From Microcella alkalica (GTDB taxonomy: Bacteria > Actinomycetota > Actinomycetes > Actinomycetales > Microbacteriaceae), in assembly GCF_014595885.1 (NCBI RefSeq), contig NZ_JABUKC010000002.1, positions 248,001 through 312,000 of the forward strand: a stretch of DNA of 64,000 nucleotides, written 5' to 3'. The first letter of the stretch is position 1. Each line of letters begins with the position of its first letter. This document shows positions 10,867 through 19,054 of the stretch, in pieces. The position numbers and the translations under genes are program-made. A model generated the notes under the pieces. The model had not been told where the DNA came from and made no database searches. It was given only the letters and a program-made list of their open reading frames with translations.

Positions 10867-10869
10867 ACT
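10864..10869 (+). promoter_or_regulatory. Leaderless -10 box (TAGACT) overlapping the ribF stop
   Basis: TAGACT contains the TAG stop of ribF and ends six bases before the GTG at 10876. The transporter is probably translated from a leaderless mRNA. Confidence 0.6.
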
Positions 10870-10875
10870 GCACCG

Positions 10876-12216
10876 GTGCCTGCCCCCTCGGTGACCGACC
10901 CCCGCCTGCTCTCGCCCCGCGGTGGGCGCCTGCTAGGCGTGCTCGGCATCGTGCTGCTCGCCCTCACGATCCGCACGGCGGTCGCGGGCCTCGCGCCGCT
11001 CGCCGAGCGCATCGACGCCGACATCCCGCTCGACGCCTCAGCGCTCGGCCTGCTCGGCGTCGTGCCGCCGGTCGCCTTCGCGCTCTCCGGCGTCGTCGCG
11101 CCGTGGGTCGCGCACCGACTGGGGCTCGAGCGCGCCCTGCTCGTCGCCGTCGTGGCGATGATCGTCGGGCACCTCCTGCGCGGCGTCTCGCCCGACTACC
11201 TGGCGCTGCTGGGCTCGACGACGCTCGTGCTCATGGGCGCGGGGTTCGCGAACATCCTGCTGCCGCCCGCGGTGAAGCGCTACGCGCCCGGTCGCATCGG
11301 CGCCGTGACGGCCGCCTACGCGACGATGATGTCGATCTCGACCGCGCTGCCGCCGCTCATCGCCGTGCCCGTCGCCGACGCGACGAGCTGGCGCGTGTCG
11401 CTCGCGCTGTGGGGCGTCGCGGGCGTGATCGCGCTCGTGCCGTGGCTCGTGCTCGCGGTGCGCCCGCCGCACCCCGTGGTGACGGCGCCCGTCTCGGTCG
11501 TCACGGCCGACGGCCGATCCAGAGGCGTGGCGACGCGCACTGCCTCCCACAGCGACGGGGCGGCGGATGCTCCCGCCGAGGCCGATCCGGTCGTCGAGCC
11601 CGACCGCCGCGAGTTCAGGCGTCTCGCGCGCTCGCGCGTCGTCTGGGGCATCACGGTGCCCTTCGCCGTGTCGGGCGTCACCGCCTACTCGACCTTCGCG
11701 CTCATGCCGCTGATCCTCGCCGACCTCGCCGGAGTCGGCGCGGCCGAGGCGGGCGCGCTCGTGGGGCTGTTCGCGATCATCGGACTGCCGCTGTCGCTCG
11801 TCGCCCCGGTGCTGACGGCGCGGCTGCGCTCGCCCGTGCCGATCGTCGTCGTCGGCGTGGTGAGCTTCGTCATCGGGTTCGGCGGGCTCGCCCTCGCGCC
11901 GACCGCCGCGACACCCCTCTGGATGGTCGCGCTCGGCGTCGGGCAGGTCATGTTCCCGATGTGCCTCGCGCTCATCTCGCTGCGCAGCCGCACCTCGCTG
12001 CGCGCGGTCACGGTGAGCGGCTTCGTGCAGTCGGTCGGCTACGCCATCGCGGCCGTCGCGCCGATCGCGCTCGGGCTGCTGCACGAGTGGACGGGAAGCT
12101 GGCTGCCGGCCATCGCGGTGCTGCTGGCTGCCGCGCTCGCCGCCCTCATCGCCGTGCCGTGGTTGCGCTCGGGTGAACTCATCGACGACGAGCTCGCGAG
12201 GCTCGCCGCGCGCTAG
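10876..12216 (+). CDS. MFS transporter, CynX/NimT (cyanate/nitroimidazole) type
   Basis: 446 residues with twelve predicted membrane helices split by a long hydrophilic loop (about 205-250). The start GVLGIVLLALTIRTAVAGLAPLAERI resembles the CynX/NimT branch of the major facilitator superfamily. The substrate is unknown: family members carry cyanate, 2-nitroimidazole or other small anions and drugs. No cyanase or other cyanate gene is nearby. The C terminus overlaps the convergent ROK kinase gene by four bases. Confidence 0.8.
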   Translation: MPAPSVTDPRLLSPRGGRLLGVLGIVLLALTIRTAVAGLAPLAERIDADIPLDASALGLLGVVPPVAFALSGVVAPWVAHRLGLERALLVAVVAMIVGHLLRGVSPDYLALLGSTTLVLMGAGFANILLPPAVKRYAPGRIGAVTAAYATMMSISTALPPLIAVPVADATSWRVSLALWGVAGVIALVPWLVLAVRPPHPVVTAPVSVVTADGRSRGVATRTASHSDGAADAPAEADPVVEPDRREFRRLARSRVVWGITVPFAVSGVTAYSTFALMPLILADLAGVGAAEAGALVGLFAIIGLPLSLVAPVLTARLRSPVPIVVVGVVSFVIGFGGLALAPTAATPLWMVALGVGQVMFPMCLALISLRSRTSLRAVTVSGFVQSVGYAIAAVAPIALGLLHEWTGSWLPAIAVLLAAALAALIAVPWLRSGELIDDELARLAAR

Positions 12217-13148
12217 TCGACCAGGTGCGCCTGGTGCACGAGCGCGGCGGCGCCCACGAGCGGCCCCTCCCCGCTGAGCCCGGAGGCGACGACGCGCGTC
12301 GAGGTCACGAAGCCGAAGTCGCTGTGGCCGGTGACGGCGCGCTGCACGAGGTCGACGTAGTCGGGCGCGACGTGGCTGAAGCCGCCGCCGATCGCGACGA
12401 CATCGAGGTCGACGAGAGCGCTGGCGGAGGCGATGGCCCGGCCGACCGCGGTCGCCGAGCGCTCGATCGCGGCGCGCGCCGTCGCATCCCCACCGGCCGC
12501 CGCAGTGGCGAGCTCCTCGCCGGTCGCGCCCGCGAAGCCGTGCTCGCGCGCCCACGCGACCGTGCGCGGGCCCGAGGCGACCGCCTCGAGGCAGCCGCGC
12601 GCGCCGCACGCGCAGCGGTCGTCGAAGCCGGCAACCGCGACATGACCGATGTGCCCGGCGTTGCCCGAGGGTCCGGCGATGACGCGGCCGTCGAGGATCA
12701 ATCCGCCGCCGACGCCGGTCGAGACGATCATGCCCATGACGTTGCGCTCGCCGCGCGCCGCGCCGACCCACACCTCGGCCAGGGCGATGCAGATGCCGTC
12801 CATGCGCAGGGTGACCGGCAGCGCGGCCGGCAGCAGGGCCGACACGAGGGCGCCGAGCGGGTAGTCGCGCCAGGCGGCGAGGTTCAGCGGCGAGACGTTG
12901 CCGCTGCGCCCCGCGATCGGGCCCGCCGAGCCGATGCCGGCGCCGAGCAGCTCGACGTCGGGGGAGGAGGCGGAGTCCAGCGCGGCCTCGACGGCCTCCG
13001 TGACCGAGGTCGCGAGCTCGGCGGCCGTCGCGGTCGCACCCGTGGGCCGGCGATGGCGCGAGCCGGGCAGCACGGTGCCGTCGGCCGCGACGAGCGCGGC
13101 CTCCACCTTCGTGCCGCCCAGGTCGACGGCGAGGGCGTAGTCGGTCAC
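12213..13148 (-). CDS. ROK family sugar kinase (glucokinase-like)
   Basis: 311 residues. ALAVDLGGTKVEAALV (5-20) is the ATP phosphate-binding loop. The zinc motif is visible as HIGHVAVAGFDDRCACGARGC (Cys-rich, about 167-187), and IVSTGVGGGLI is the conserved sugar-site turn. ROK kinases phosphorylate glucose or other hexoses; no helix-turn-helix is present, so it is a kinase and not a repressor. GTG start with AAGGAG upstream. It is divergent from the deo operon regulator and could share control, with the substrate undetermined. Confidence 0.85.
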   Translation of the reverse strand: MTDYALAVDLGGTKVEAALVAADGTVLPGSRHRRPTGATATAAELATSVTEAVEAALDSASSPDVELLGAGIGSAGPIAGRSGNVSPLNLAAWRDYPLGALVSALLPAALPVTLRMDGICIALAEVWVGAARGERNVMGMIVSTGVGGGLILDGRVIAGPSGNAGHIGHVAVAGFDDRCACGARGCLEAVASGPRTVAWAREHGFAGATGEELATAAAGGDATARAAIERSATAVGRAIASASALVDLDVVAIGGGFSHVAPDYVDLVQRAVTGHSDFGFVTSTRVVASGLSGEGPLVGAAALVHQAHLVD

Positions 13149-13220
13149 GGGCGCAGCTCCTTCTCGCGGGCGGGTACGGCTTCAGCGTAGCCAAGCGCGC
13201 GTGCGGGCATCCGCCGGCTC

Positions 13221-13280
13221 CTGCTCATCTGAGCAGTGGCGCAACAGATGTTGGTCGCGGTGCACGAGCGCGCCTAGCCT
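13221..13280 (+). promoter_or_regulatory. deo operon promoter with two operator-like palindromes
   Basis: A 7-bp palindrome CTGCTCA-TC-TGAGCAG lies at 13221-13236, and CAACA-GA-TGTTG at 13242-13253. The second overlaps TTGGTC (13251-13256), a plausible -35 box placed 18 bases before TAGCCT (13275-13280). Arms ATCTG and CAGAT also pair across both elements. The placement suggests binding by the adjacent SorC/DeoR regulator; that is inference. Confidence 0.6.
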
Positions 13281-13321
13281 GAAGCGGTACCGATCGCCTC
13301 ACCCTCGACCGATGGAGAGCC

Positions 13322-14335
13322 ATGGTGTCCACGGAGAGCGCCGCAGCCAATGAGCTGCTCGCCGTCCGCGCTGCCGAGCTGTACTACGAGGAGAACAAGA
13401 CGCAGGACGAGATCGGCGCCATCCTGCGCGTCACGCGCTGGAAGGTCGGCCGACTGCTCGCCCAGGCGCGCGAGCGCGGCATCATCCGCATCGAGATCGT
13501 GCACCCCCGCGCCCGACGGCTCTCGCTCGAGCGCGAGCTCGGCGCCCGCTTCGGCCTGCAGGACGCGATCGTCGTGCCCGCGCCCGCCGACCCCATCGAG
13601 CTGCAGGCCCGCGTCGCCGAAGCCGCCGCCGACTACCTCGTGAGCGTGCGCCCCGTGCCGCGCCTGCTCGGCGTCAGCTGGGGACGCACGCTGCACCAGG
13701 TCGCCGAGGCCCTGCCCGTCGGCTGGGCCACGGGCGTCAACGTCGTGCAGATCAACGGCGGTGTGAGCCTGTCGAAGCGACCCGGCACCGCCGCGAGCAC
13801 CGCCGTCATGATCGCCCAGAAGGCCGGCGGCCAAGCGACCCTGCTGCCGAGCCCCGCCATCCTCGAGCGGCTCGAGACCAAGAAGGCCATCGAGAGCGAC
13901 CGCACCGTCGGCGGCGTCGTGCAGATGGCGCGCGGCGCGGCCGCCTACCTGTTCAGCGCGGGCGTCGCCGACCTCAGCTCGGTGCACGTCGACAGCGGCT
14001 ACCTCACCGGCGACGACATCGCGGCGCTCGTCGAGCGCGGCGCCGTCGGCGACGTCATCGGGCGCTACATCACCGCCGACGGCACCATCGCCGACCCCGA
14101 GCTCGACGCGCGCACGCTCGGCCTGAGCCTCGAAGAGCTGCGCGCAGCGCGCTCGAGCATCCTCGTCATCGGCGGCGAATCGAAGCATCCCGTCGCCCGC
14201 GCCATCGTCACTCACGGGTTGTGCTCGGTCATCGTCACCGACGAGCACACCGCGCGCGCCCTGCTCGACGAGGGCGACGACCCCACCGAGACCATCAGCA
14301 CCACCAGCCCCACCAGCGGAGGCCACCACTCATGA
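13322..14335 (+). CDS. SorC/DeoR-type sugar-responsive transcriptional regulator
   Basis: 337 residues. The N-terminal helix-turn-helix is about residues 15-60 (AAELYYEENKTQDEIGAILRV, then WKVGRLLAQARERGI). A SorC-type effector-binding domain follows, with LGVSWGRTL near 118 and NGGVSL near 143. Related regulators of deoC operons respond to deoxyribose-5-phosphate or deoxynucleosides. The gene overlaps deoC by an ATGA junction, so it is the first gene of the operon it probably controls. The ligand is inferred from context only. Confidence 0.88.
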   Translation: MVSTESAAANELLAVRAAELYYEENKTQDEIGAILRVTRWKVGRLLAQARERGIIRIEIVHPRARRLSLERELGARFGLQDAIVVPAPADPIELQARVAEAAADYLVSVRPVPRLLGVSWGRTLHQVAEALPVGWATGVNVVQINGGVSLSKRPGTAASTAVMIAQKAGGQATLLPSPAILERLETKKAIESDRTVGGVVQMARGAAAYLFSAGVADLSSVHVDSGYLTGDDIAALVERGAVGDVIGRYITADGTIADPELDARTLGLSLEELRAARSSILVIGGESKHPVARAIVTHGLCSVIVTDEHTARALLDEGDDPTETISTTSPTSGGHHS

Positions 14336-15345
14336 CCATCGACCACCCGGTCGCTCTCGCCCCGGCCGATCGCGCCGTGCGGCTGCTCGGCGGCGACCTC
14401 ACCGAGAAGGCGCTGCGCCTGCACCTGGAGGGCCTCGCCGGCGTCGACGCCGTCGGCCTCGAGCAGCGCGCCGCGGGGCTCGCGACGCGCTCCATCAAGA
14501 CCAGCTCGAAGGCCTGGGCCCTCGACACGATCATCCGCACGTGCGACCTCACCACCCTCGAGGGCGCCGACACGCCCGGCAAGGTGCGCTCGCTCGTCGC
14601 CAAGGCCGTCACCCCCGACGCGAGCGACCCGACGACGCCGCGCGTCGCCGCCGTCTGCGTCTACGGCGACATGGTGCCGTACGCCGTCGAAGCCCTCGGC
14701 GCCCTGCACGGCGACCCGGATGCCGGCCTCGTCTCGGTCGCGGCCGTCGCCACCGCCTTCCCCTCCGGTCGCGCGAGCCTCGACATCAAGCTCGCCGACA
14801 CGCGCGAGGCCGTCGCCGCCGGCGCCGATGAGATCGACATGGTCATCGACCGCGGAGCCTTCCTCTCCGGCCGCTACGGGCTCGTCTTCGACCAGATCGT
14901 CGCCGTCAAGGAGGCCTGCCGCCGGCCCGACGGCTCGTACGCCCACCTCAAGGTCATCCTCGAGACGGGTGAGCTGGTCACATACGACAACGTGCGCCGG
15001 GCATCCTGGCTCGCGATCCTCGCCGGGGCCGACTTCATCAAGACCTCGACGGGCAAGGTGAGCCCCGCGGCCACGCTGCCCGTCACGCTGCTCATGCTCG
15101 AGGTGATCCGCGACTGGCACCGCCTCACCGGCGAGAAGGTCGGCATGAAGCCGGCCGGCGGCATCCGCGCCTCGAAGGACGCCGTGCGCTACCTCGTCAC
15201 CGTCGCCGAGACCGTCGGCGAGGAGTGGCTGACGCCGCACCTGTGGCGATTTGGCGCCTCGAGCCTCGTCAATGACGTGCTGCTGCAGCGCCAGAAACTG
15301 CGAACCGGTCACTACAGTGGCCCCGACTACGTGACGGTGGACTGA
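14332..15345 (+). CDS. deoC: Deoxyribose-phosphate aldolase
   Basis: Cleaves 2-deoxyribose-5-phosphate into acetaldehyde and glyceraldehyde-3-phosphate in deoxynucleoside catabolism. 337 residues, the long actinobacterial/animal-like form. The Schiff-base lysine is K237 in ADFIKTSTGK and the partner lysine is K273 in VGMKPAGGI. The ATG at 14332 overlaps the regulator stop. Two aldehyde-dehydrogenase genes follow immediately, which fits disposal of the acetaldehyde product. Confidence 0.95.
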   Translation: MTIDHPVALAPADRAVRLLGGDLTEKALRLHLEGLAGVDAVGLEQRAAGLATRSIKTSSKAWALDTIIRTCDLTTLEGADTPGKVRSLVAKAVTPDASDPTTPRVAAVCVYGDMVPYAVEALGALHGDPDAGLVSVAAVATAFPSGRASLDIKLADTREAVAAGADEIDMVIDRGAFLSGRYGLVFDQIVAVKEACRRPDGSYAHLKVILETGELVTYDNVRRASWLAILAGADFIKTSTGKVSPAATLPVTLLMLEVIRDWHRLTGEKVGMKPAGGIRASKDAVRYLVTVAETVGEEWLTPHLWRFGASSLVNDVLLQRQKLRTGHYSGPDYVTVD

Positions 15346-15348
15346 CCC

Positions 15349-16866
15349 ATGAGCTTCCTCGAGTACGCTCCCGCGCCGGAATCGACGGCGATCCTCAACC
15401 TCAAGGCCGAGTACGGGCTCTTCATCGACGGCGAGTTCGTCGACGGGCGCGGGGAGGTCTTCGACACCATCTCGCCCGCGACGGAGGAGGTCATCGCCCG
15501 CATCGCGCAGGCCGACGCCGCCGACGTCGACCGCGCCGTCGCCGCCGCGCGCCGCGCCTACGAGACCGTCTGGTCGCGCATGTCGGGCAGCGACCGCGGC
15601 AAGTACCTCTTCCGCATCGCGCGGCTCGTGCAGGAGCGCGCCCGCGAGCTCGCCGTCGCCGAGAGCCTCGACAACGGCAAGCCCATCCGCGAGACCCGCG
15701 ACGTCGACGTGCCGCTCGTCGCGGCGTGGTTCTTCTACTACGCCGGCTGGGCCGACAAGCTCGAGTACGCCGGCCTCGGCCCGAACCCGCGCGCGCTCGG
15801 CGTCGCCGCGCAGGTGATCCCGTGGAACTTCCCGCTGCTCATGCTCGCGTGGAAGATCGCACCCGCCCTCGCCGCCGGCAACACCGTCGTCATCAAGCCC
15901 GCCGAGACGACCTCGCTCACCGCGATGCTGTTCGCCGAGATCCTGCAGCAGGCCGACCTTCCTGCTGGCGTCGTCAACATCGTCACGGGCCCGGGCTCGA
16001 CCGGTCAGGCGCTCGTCACGCACGACGACGTCAACAAGGTCGCCTTCACCGGCTCGACGAACGTCGGGCGGATGATCGCGCGCCAGGTCGCCGGAACCCC
16101 CAAGAAGCTCACGCTCGAGCTCGGGGGCAAGGCCGCCAACATCGTCTTCGACGACGCCGCGATCGACCAGGCCGTCGAGGGCATCGTCAACGGCATCTTC
16201 TTCAACCAGGGTCACGTGTGCTGCGCCGGCAGCCGCCTGCTCGTGCAGGAGTCGGTGCACGACGAGGTCGTCGACAAGCTCAAGCACCGCCTGTCGACCC
16301 TGCGCCTCGGCGACCCGCTGGACAAGAACACCGACATCGGCGCGATCAACTCGGCCGCGCAGCTCGAGCGCATCCGCACGCTCAGCGACACCGGCGAGAA
16401 CGAGGGCGCCGAGCGCTGGCAGCTCGACTGCACCGTGCCCGACAAGGGTTTCTGGTTCCGGCCCACGATCTTCACGCGCGTCTCGGCCGCCCACACCATC
16501 GCGCGGGAGGAGATCTTCGGCCCCGTGCTGTCGGTGCTGACCTTCCGCACGCCCGACGAGGCCGTCGCGAAGGCCAACAACACCCCCTACGGCCTCTCGG
16601 CCGGCATCTGGACGGAGAAGGCCTCGCGCATGCTCGCGATCGCCGACCGCCTGCGTGCGGGCGTGGTCTGGGCCAACACCTTCAACAAGTTCGACCCCTC
16701 CTCGCCCTTCGGTGGCTACAAGGAGTCGGGCTACGGCCGCGAGGGCGGCCGGCAGGGCCTCGCCGCGTACCTCGAGTCGAACGGCTGGGAGGCTCCGTCG
16801 CTGTCGGCGGGAGCATCCGCCCCTTCACGATCTGAGAAGAAGAGCCGGAAGGCGGTGGCGAAGTGA
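15349..16866 (+). CDS. Aldehyde dehydrogenase (catalytic), deo operon
   Basis: A full-length NAD(P)-dependent aldehyde dehydrogenase of 505 residues. The general-base Glu is E257 in LELGGKAAN; the nucleophile is C291 in NQGHVCCAG. The cofactor-site motif IPWNFPLLM and the C-terminal PFGGYKESGYGREGG are present. It starts three bases after deoC and overlaps the next gene by four. It most likely oxidises acetaldehyde from DeoC to acetate. The last 20 residues are basic and disordered. The pair with the following gene resembles a split ALDH16 enzyme. Confidence 0.92.
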   Translation: MSFLEYAPAPESTAILNLKAEYGLFIDGEFVDGRGEVFDTISPATEEVIARIAQADAADVDRAVAAARRAYETVWSRMSGSDRGKYLFRIARLVQERARELAVAESLDNGKPIRETRDVDVPLVAAWFFYYAGWADKLEYAGLGPNPRALGVAAQVIPWNFPLLMLAWKIAPALAAGNTVVIKPAETTSLTAMLFAEILQQADLPAGVVNIVTGPGSTGQALVTHDDVNKVAFTGSTNVGRMIARQVAGTPKKLTLELGGKAANIVFDDAAIDQAVEGIVNGIFFNQGHVCCAGSRLLVQESVHDEVVDKLKHRLSTLRLGDPLDKNTDIGAINSAAQLERIRTLSDTGENEGAERWQLDCTVPDKGFWFRPTIFTRVSAAHTIAREEIFGPVLSVLTFRTPDEAVAKANNTPYGLSAGIWTEKASRMLAIADRLRAGVVWANTFNKFDPSSPFGGYKESGYGREGGRQGLAAYLESNGWEAPSLSAGASAPSRSEKKSRKAVAK

Positions 16867-17735
16867 GCCGACTCACCGTGCCGAAGACGTACAAGCTCGC
16901 GATCGGCGGGGCCTTCCCGCGCAGCGAGAGCGGCCGCACCTACGTCGTGACGACGCCGAAGGGTGAGTTCCTCGCCAACGCGTCGCTCGCCTCGCGGAAG
17001 GACGCGCGCGACGCCGTCGTGGCCGCCCGCGCCGCGCAGGCGAAGTGGGCCGGTGCGACCGCCTACAACCGCGGCCAGGTGCTCTACCGCATCGCCGAGC
17101 TGCTCGAGGGGCGCCGGGCGCAGTTCGTCGACGAGATCTCGCGCTCGGAGGGCGTGTCGGCGGCCGCCGCGGGCGCGCAGGTCGACGCGACCATCGACCT
17201 GTGGGTCTGGTACGCCGGCTGGGCCGACAAGTACGCGCAGGTCGTCGGCAACGGCAACCCCGTCGCCGGGCCCTACTTCAACCTCTCGGTGCCCGACCCG
17301 ACCGGCGTCGTCGCCGCGATCGCCCCGCAGGAGCGCGAAGGCGTCTCGCTGCTCGGCCTCGCCGCGGTCGTCGCGCCGATCGTGCTCACCGGCAACACGG
17401 TCGTCGTCGTCGCGAACGAGGATGCCCCGCTCTCGGCCATCTCGCTCGCCGAGGTGCTCGCGACCTCCGACGTGCCGGGCGGCGTCGTCAACGTGCTCAC
17501 CGGCTCGCCCGCGGAGCTCGCGCCGTGGCTCGCCTCGCACGCCGACGTCAACGCGCTCGACCTCGCCGGCGCGGGCGTGCTCGCCTCCGGCTCGTGGGTC
17601 GACCTCCAGCTGGCCGCAGCCGAGACGCTCAAGCGCGTGCTGCCGCCCGTCAGCGGCGCGCCCGTGCCGTCGCTCGACCGCATCACCGCCTTCGTCGAGA
17701 CGAAGACGGTCTGGCACACGAAGGCGATGCTCTAG
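16863..17735 (+). CDS. Cysteine-free aldehyde dehydrogenase-like partner protein
   Basis: 290 residues that follow the aldehyde dehydrogenase fold through the cofactor domain (KLAIGGAFPRSESGRTYVV at the start, WYAGWADKY near 115, GNTVVVVANEDAPLS near 175). The protein contains no cysteine at all and lacks the catalytic domain, so it cannot be an active dehydrogenase. ALDH16 proteins contain a second, non-catalytic ALDH domain fused behind the active one. Here the two halves are separate genes with an ATGA-type overlap, so this is probably a structural or regulatory subunit. A strong terminator follows. Confidence 0.8.
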   Translation: MSRLTVPKTYKLAIGGAFPRSESGRTYVVTTPKGEFLANASLASRKDARDAVVAARAAQAKWAGATAYNRGQVLYRIAELLEGRRAQFVDEISRSEGVSAAAAGAQVDATIDLWVWYAGWADKYAQVVGNGNPVAGPYFNLSVPDPTGVVAAIAPQEREGVSLLGLAAVVAPIVLTGNTVVVVANEDAPLSAISLAEVLATSDVPGGVVNVLTGSPAELAPWLASHADVNALDLAGAGVLASGSWVDLQLAAAETLKRVLPPVSGAPVPSLDRITAFVETKTVWHTKAML

Positions 17736-17752
17736 CGCTCGCCTCGTGCCCC

Positions 17753-17785
17753 GCGGGCCGGCTCTTGTGGTGGGAGCCGGCCCGC
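17753..17785 (+). terminator. Terminator of the deo operon
   Basis: A perfect 12-bp stem, GCGGGCCGGCTC (17753-17764) with GAGCCGGCCCGC (17774-17785), and a 9-base loop. It lies 18 bases past the stop of the second dehydrogenase-like gene. Confidence 0.88.
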
Positions 17786-17804
17786 GCTCTCCGCGCCCCC
17801 GCGC

Positions 17805-18001
17805 GTCGACAACTCAGGACAACCGCGCAGGCGCGCCTGTCGACAACTCAGGACAATCGCGCGACCGGCTCGTCGACAACTCAGGACGATCGCGCTGCGG
17901 CGCGCTTCCTGCGCGCGATTCCGCCACGATCTGACGCGATCGTCCTGAGTTGTCGACGCAATGCCGCGCGGCGCCGCGCGCGATCGTCCTGAGTTGTCGA
18001 C
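17805..18001. repeat. Dispersed 18-bp motif, five-copy module 3
   Basis: Three forward copies (17805, 17839, 17872) are followed by two reverse copies (17939, 17983). Start-to-start distances are 34, 33, 67 and 44, i.e. 3, 3, 6 and 4 steps of about 11.2 bp. It lies between the convergent deo operon and panE, after the deo terminator. Confidence 0.93.
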
Positions 18002-18010
18002 GCGACCGCG

Positions 18011-19021
18011 TCAGTCGGTGCGGCGCGGGTCGTGCTCGGCGGGCACGCGCGCGAGCACCTCGGCCGGGCTGAGAAACCGGCCCGTGCGCTCGACCTCGTG
18101 CACGAGCGCGACCATCGCGGCGTTCACTGGGGTGGGGATGCGCAGCCCGGCCCCCGCATCCCGCACAGCCCCGTTGAGGGCGTCGATCTCGGTGCTGCGC
18201 CCGCGGCGGATGCTCTGCAGCGTCGACGCCGGATTCGGCACGTCTCCCATGCGCGCGGCGAGCCATCGCGGCACCCGCTCGGCGCGCTGCGGGTCACCCG
18301 TGAGCAGCTCGGCGACCTCCGCCACGCCGACGGAGCCGACCTGCTGCCACCGCACCCCGAGCGCCCGGCCCACGACGGCCGTCTCGATCATGCCGCGCGC
18401 GAGCAGGCGCCGCAGCCCGTCGGCGGCGACGACCTGCTGCACGCTGAGGCCGGTGATCGCCGGCAGGGCGTTGACCTGGTTGACGACGAGCTTGGTCCAC
18501 TGCGCGCCGGTGACGTCGTCGATGACGGTGACCTCGTCGGGCAGGGCGTCGCGCAGCGCGGCGAGCGCGACGTCGACCGCGCGCTGGTCGCCGCCGAGCG
18601 CGAGCGGGGCAGGGCCGGTCACGGTGACGCGGCCGGGCTCAGCGAGACTCGTGGCGAAGAGCGCCAGGCCGACGGCCACGGGGGAGTGCGGCAGGGCCGC
18701 CCGCACGGCGTCGGCACCGCCGAGCCCGTTCTGCACGACGAGCACGGGCGCACCATCGCACGCGGTCGCCGCACCGAGTGCGACGGCCGAGTCGTGCGCC
18801 TTCGTCGCGAGCACGAGCAGGTCCACGGGCGGCGCGACGGCAGGCACGACGACGAGCGGAGCCGTGAACGCCCCCCAGCCGCCGTCGATGCGCAGCCCGT
18901 CGCGCGCGATCGCCGCGCCATGCTCGCCGCGGGCGGTGACGACGACCTCGTGGCCGGCGCGCTGCAGCAGCCCGGCGAGCAGGCCGCCGACCGCCCCCGC
19001 CCCGATGACCGCGATGCGCAC
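18011..19021 (-). CDS. panE: 2-dehydropantoate 2-reductase (ketopantoate reductase family)
   Basis: Reduces ketopantoate to pantoate with NADPH in the pantothenate/CoA pathway. 336 residues. The Rossmann motif GAGAVGG is at 7-13, LATKAHD near 92 carries the family lysine, and the C-terminal helical domain contains VVNQVNALPAITG and the SIRRGRSTEIDALNG motif. ATG start at 19021, with truB divergent only 33 bases away. No other pan gene is in the window, and some family members act on other 2-keto acids, so the exact substrate is probable rather than certain. Confidence 0.85.
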   Translation of the reverse strand: MRIAVIGAGAVGGLLAGLLQRAGHEVVVTARGEHGAAIARDGLRIDGGWGAFTAPLVVVPAVAPPVDLLVLATKAHDSAVALGAATACDGAPVLVVQNGLGGADAVRAALPHSPVAVGLALFATSLAEPGRVTVTGPAPLALGGDQRAVDVALAALRDALPDEVTVIDDVTGAQWTKLVVNQVNALPAITGLSVQQVVAADGLRRLLARGMIETAVVGRALGVRWQQVGSVGVAEVAELLTGDPQRAERVPRWLAARMGDVPNPASTLQSIRRGRSTEIDALNGAVRDAGAGLRIPTPVNAAMVALVHEVERTGRFLSPAEVLARVPAEHDPRRTD

Positions 19022-19042
19022 CAGGGCATCCTACGACCGCGC

Positions 19043-19048
19043 TAGCGT
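19043..19048 (+). promoter_or_regulatory. Leaderless -10 box of truB (TAGCGT)
   Basis: TAGCGT ends six bases before the truB GTG with no Shine-Dalgarno sequence between them. Confidence 0.55.
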
Positions 19049-19054
19049 GGGGCG

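Noticed and set aside
16863-17735. Second dehydrogenase gene as a decayed pseudogene
   Set aside because: The frame is intact, codon use is normal, it overlaps the upstream gene cleanly and the missing catalytic domain matches the known inactive half of ALDH16-type proteins.
17805-18001. Five regularly spaced 18-bp repeats as a CRISPR array
   Set aside because: Copies switch orientation, spacers differ in length (15 to 48 bases), no leader or cas genes exist, and the motif recurs all over the window.
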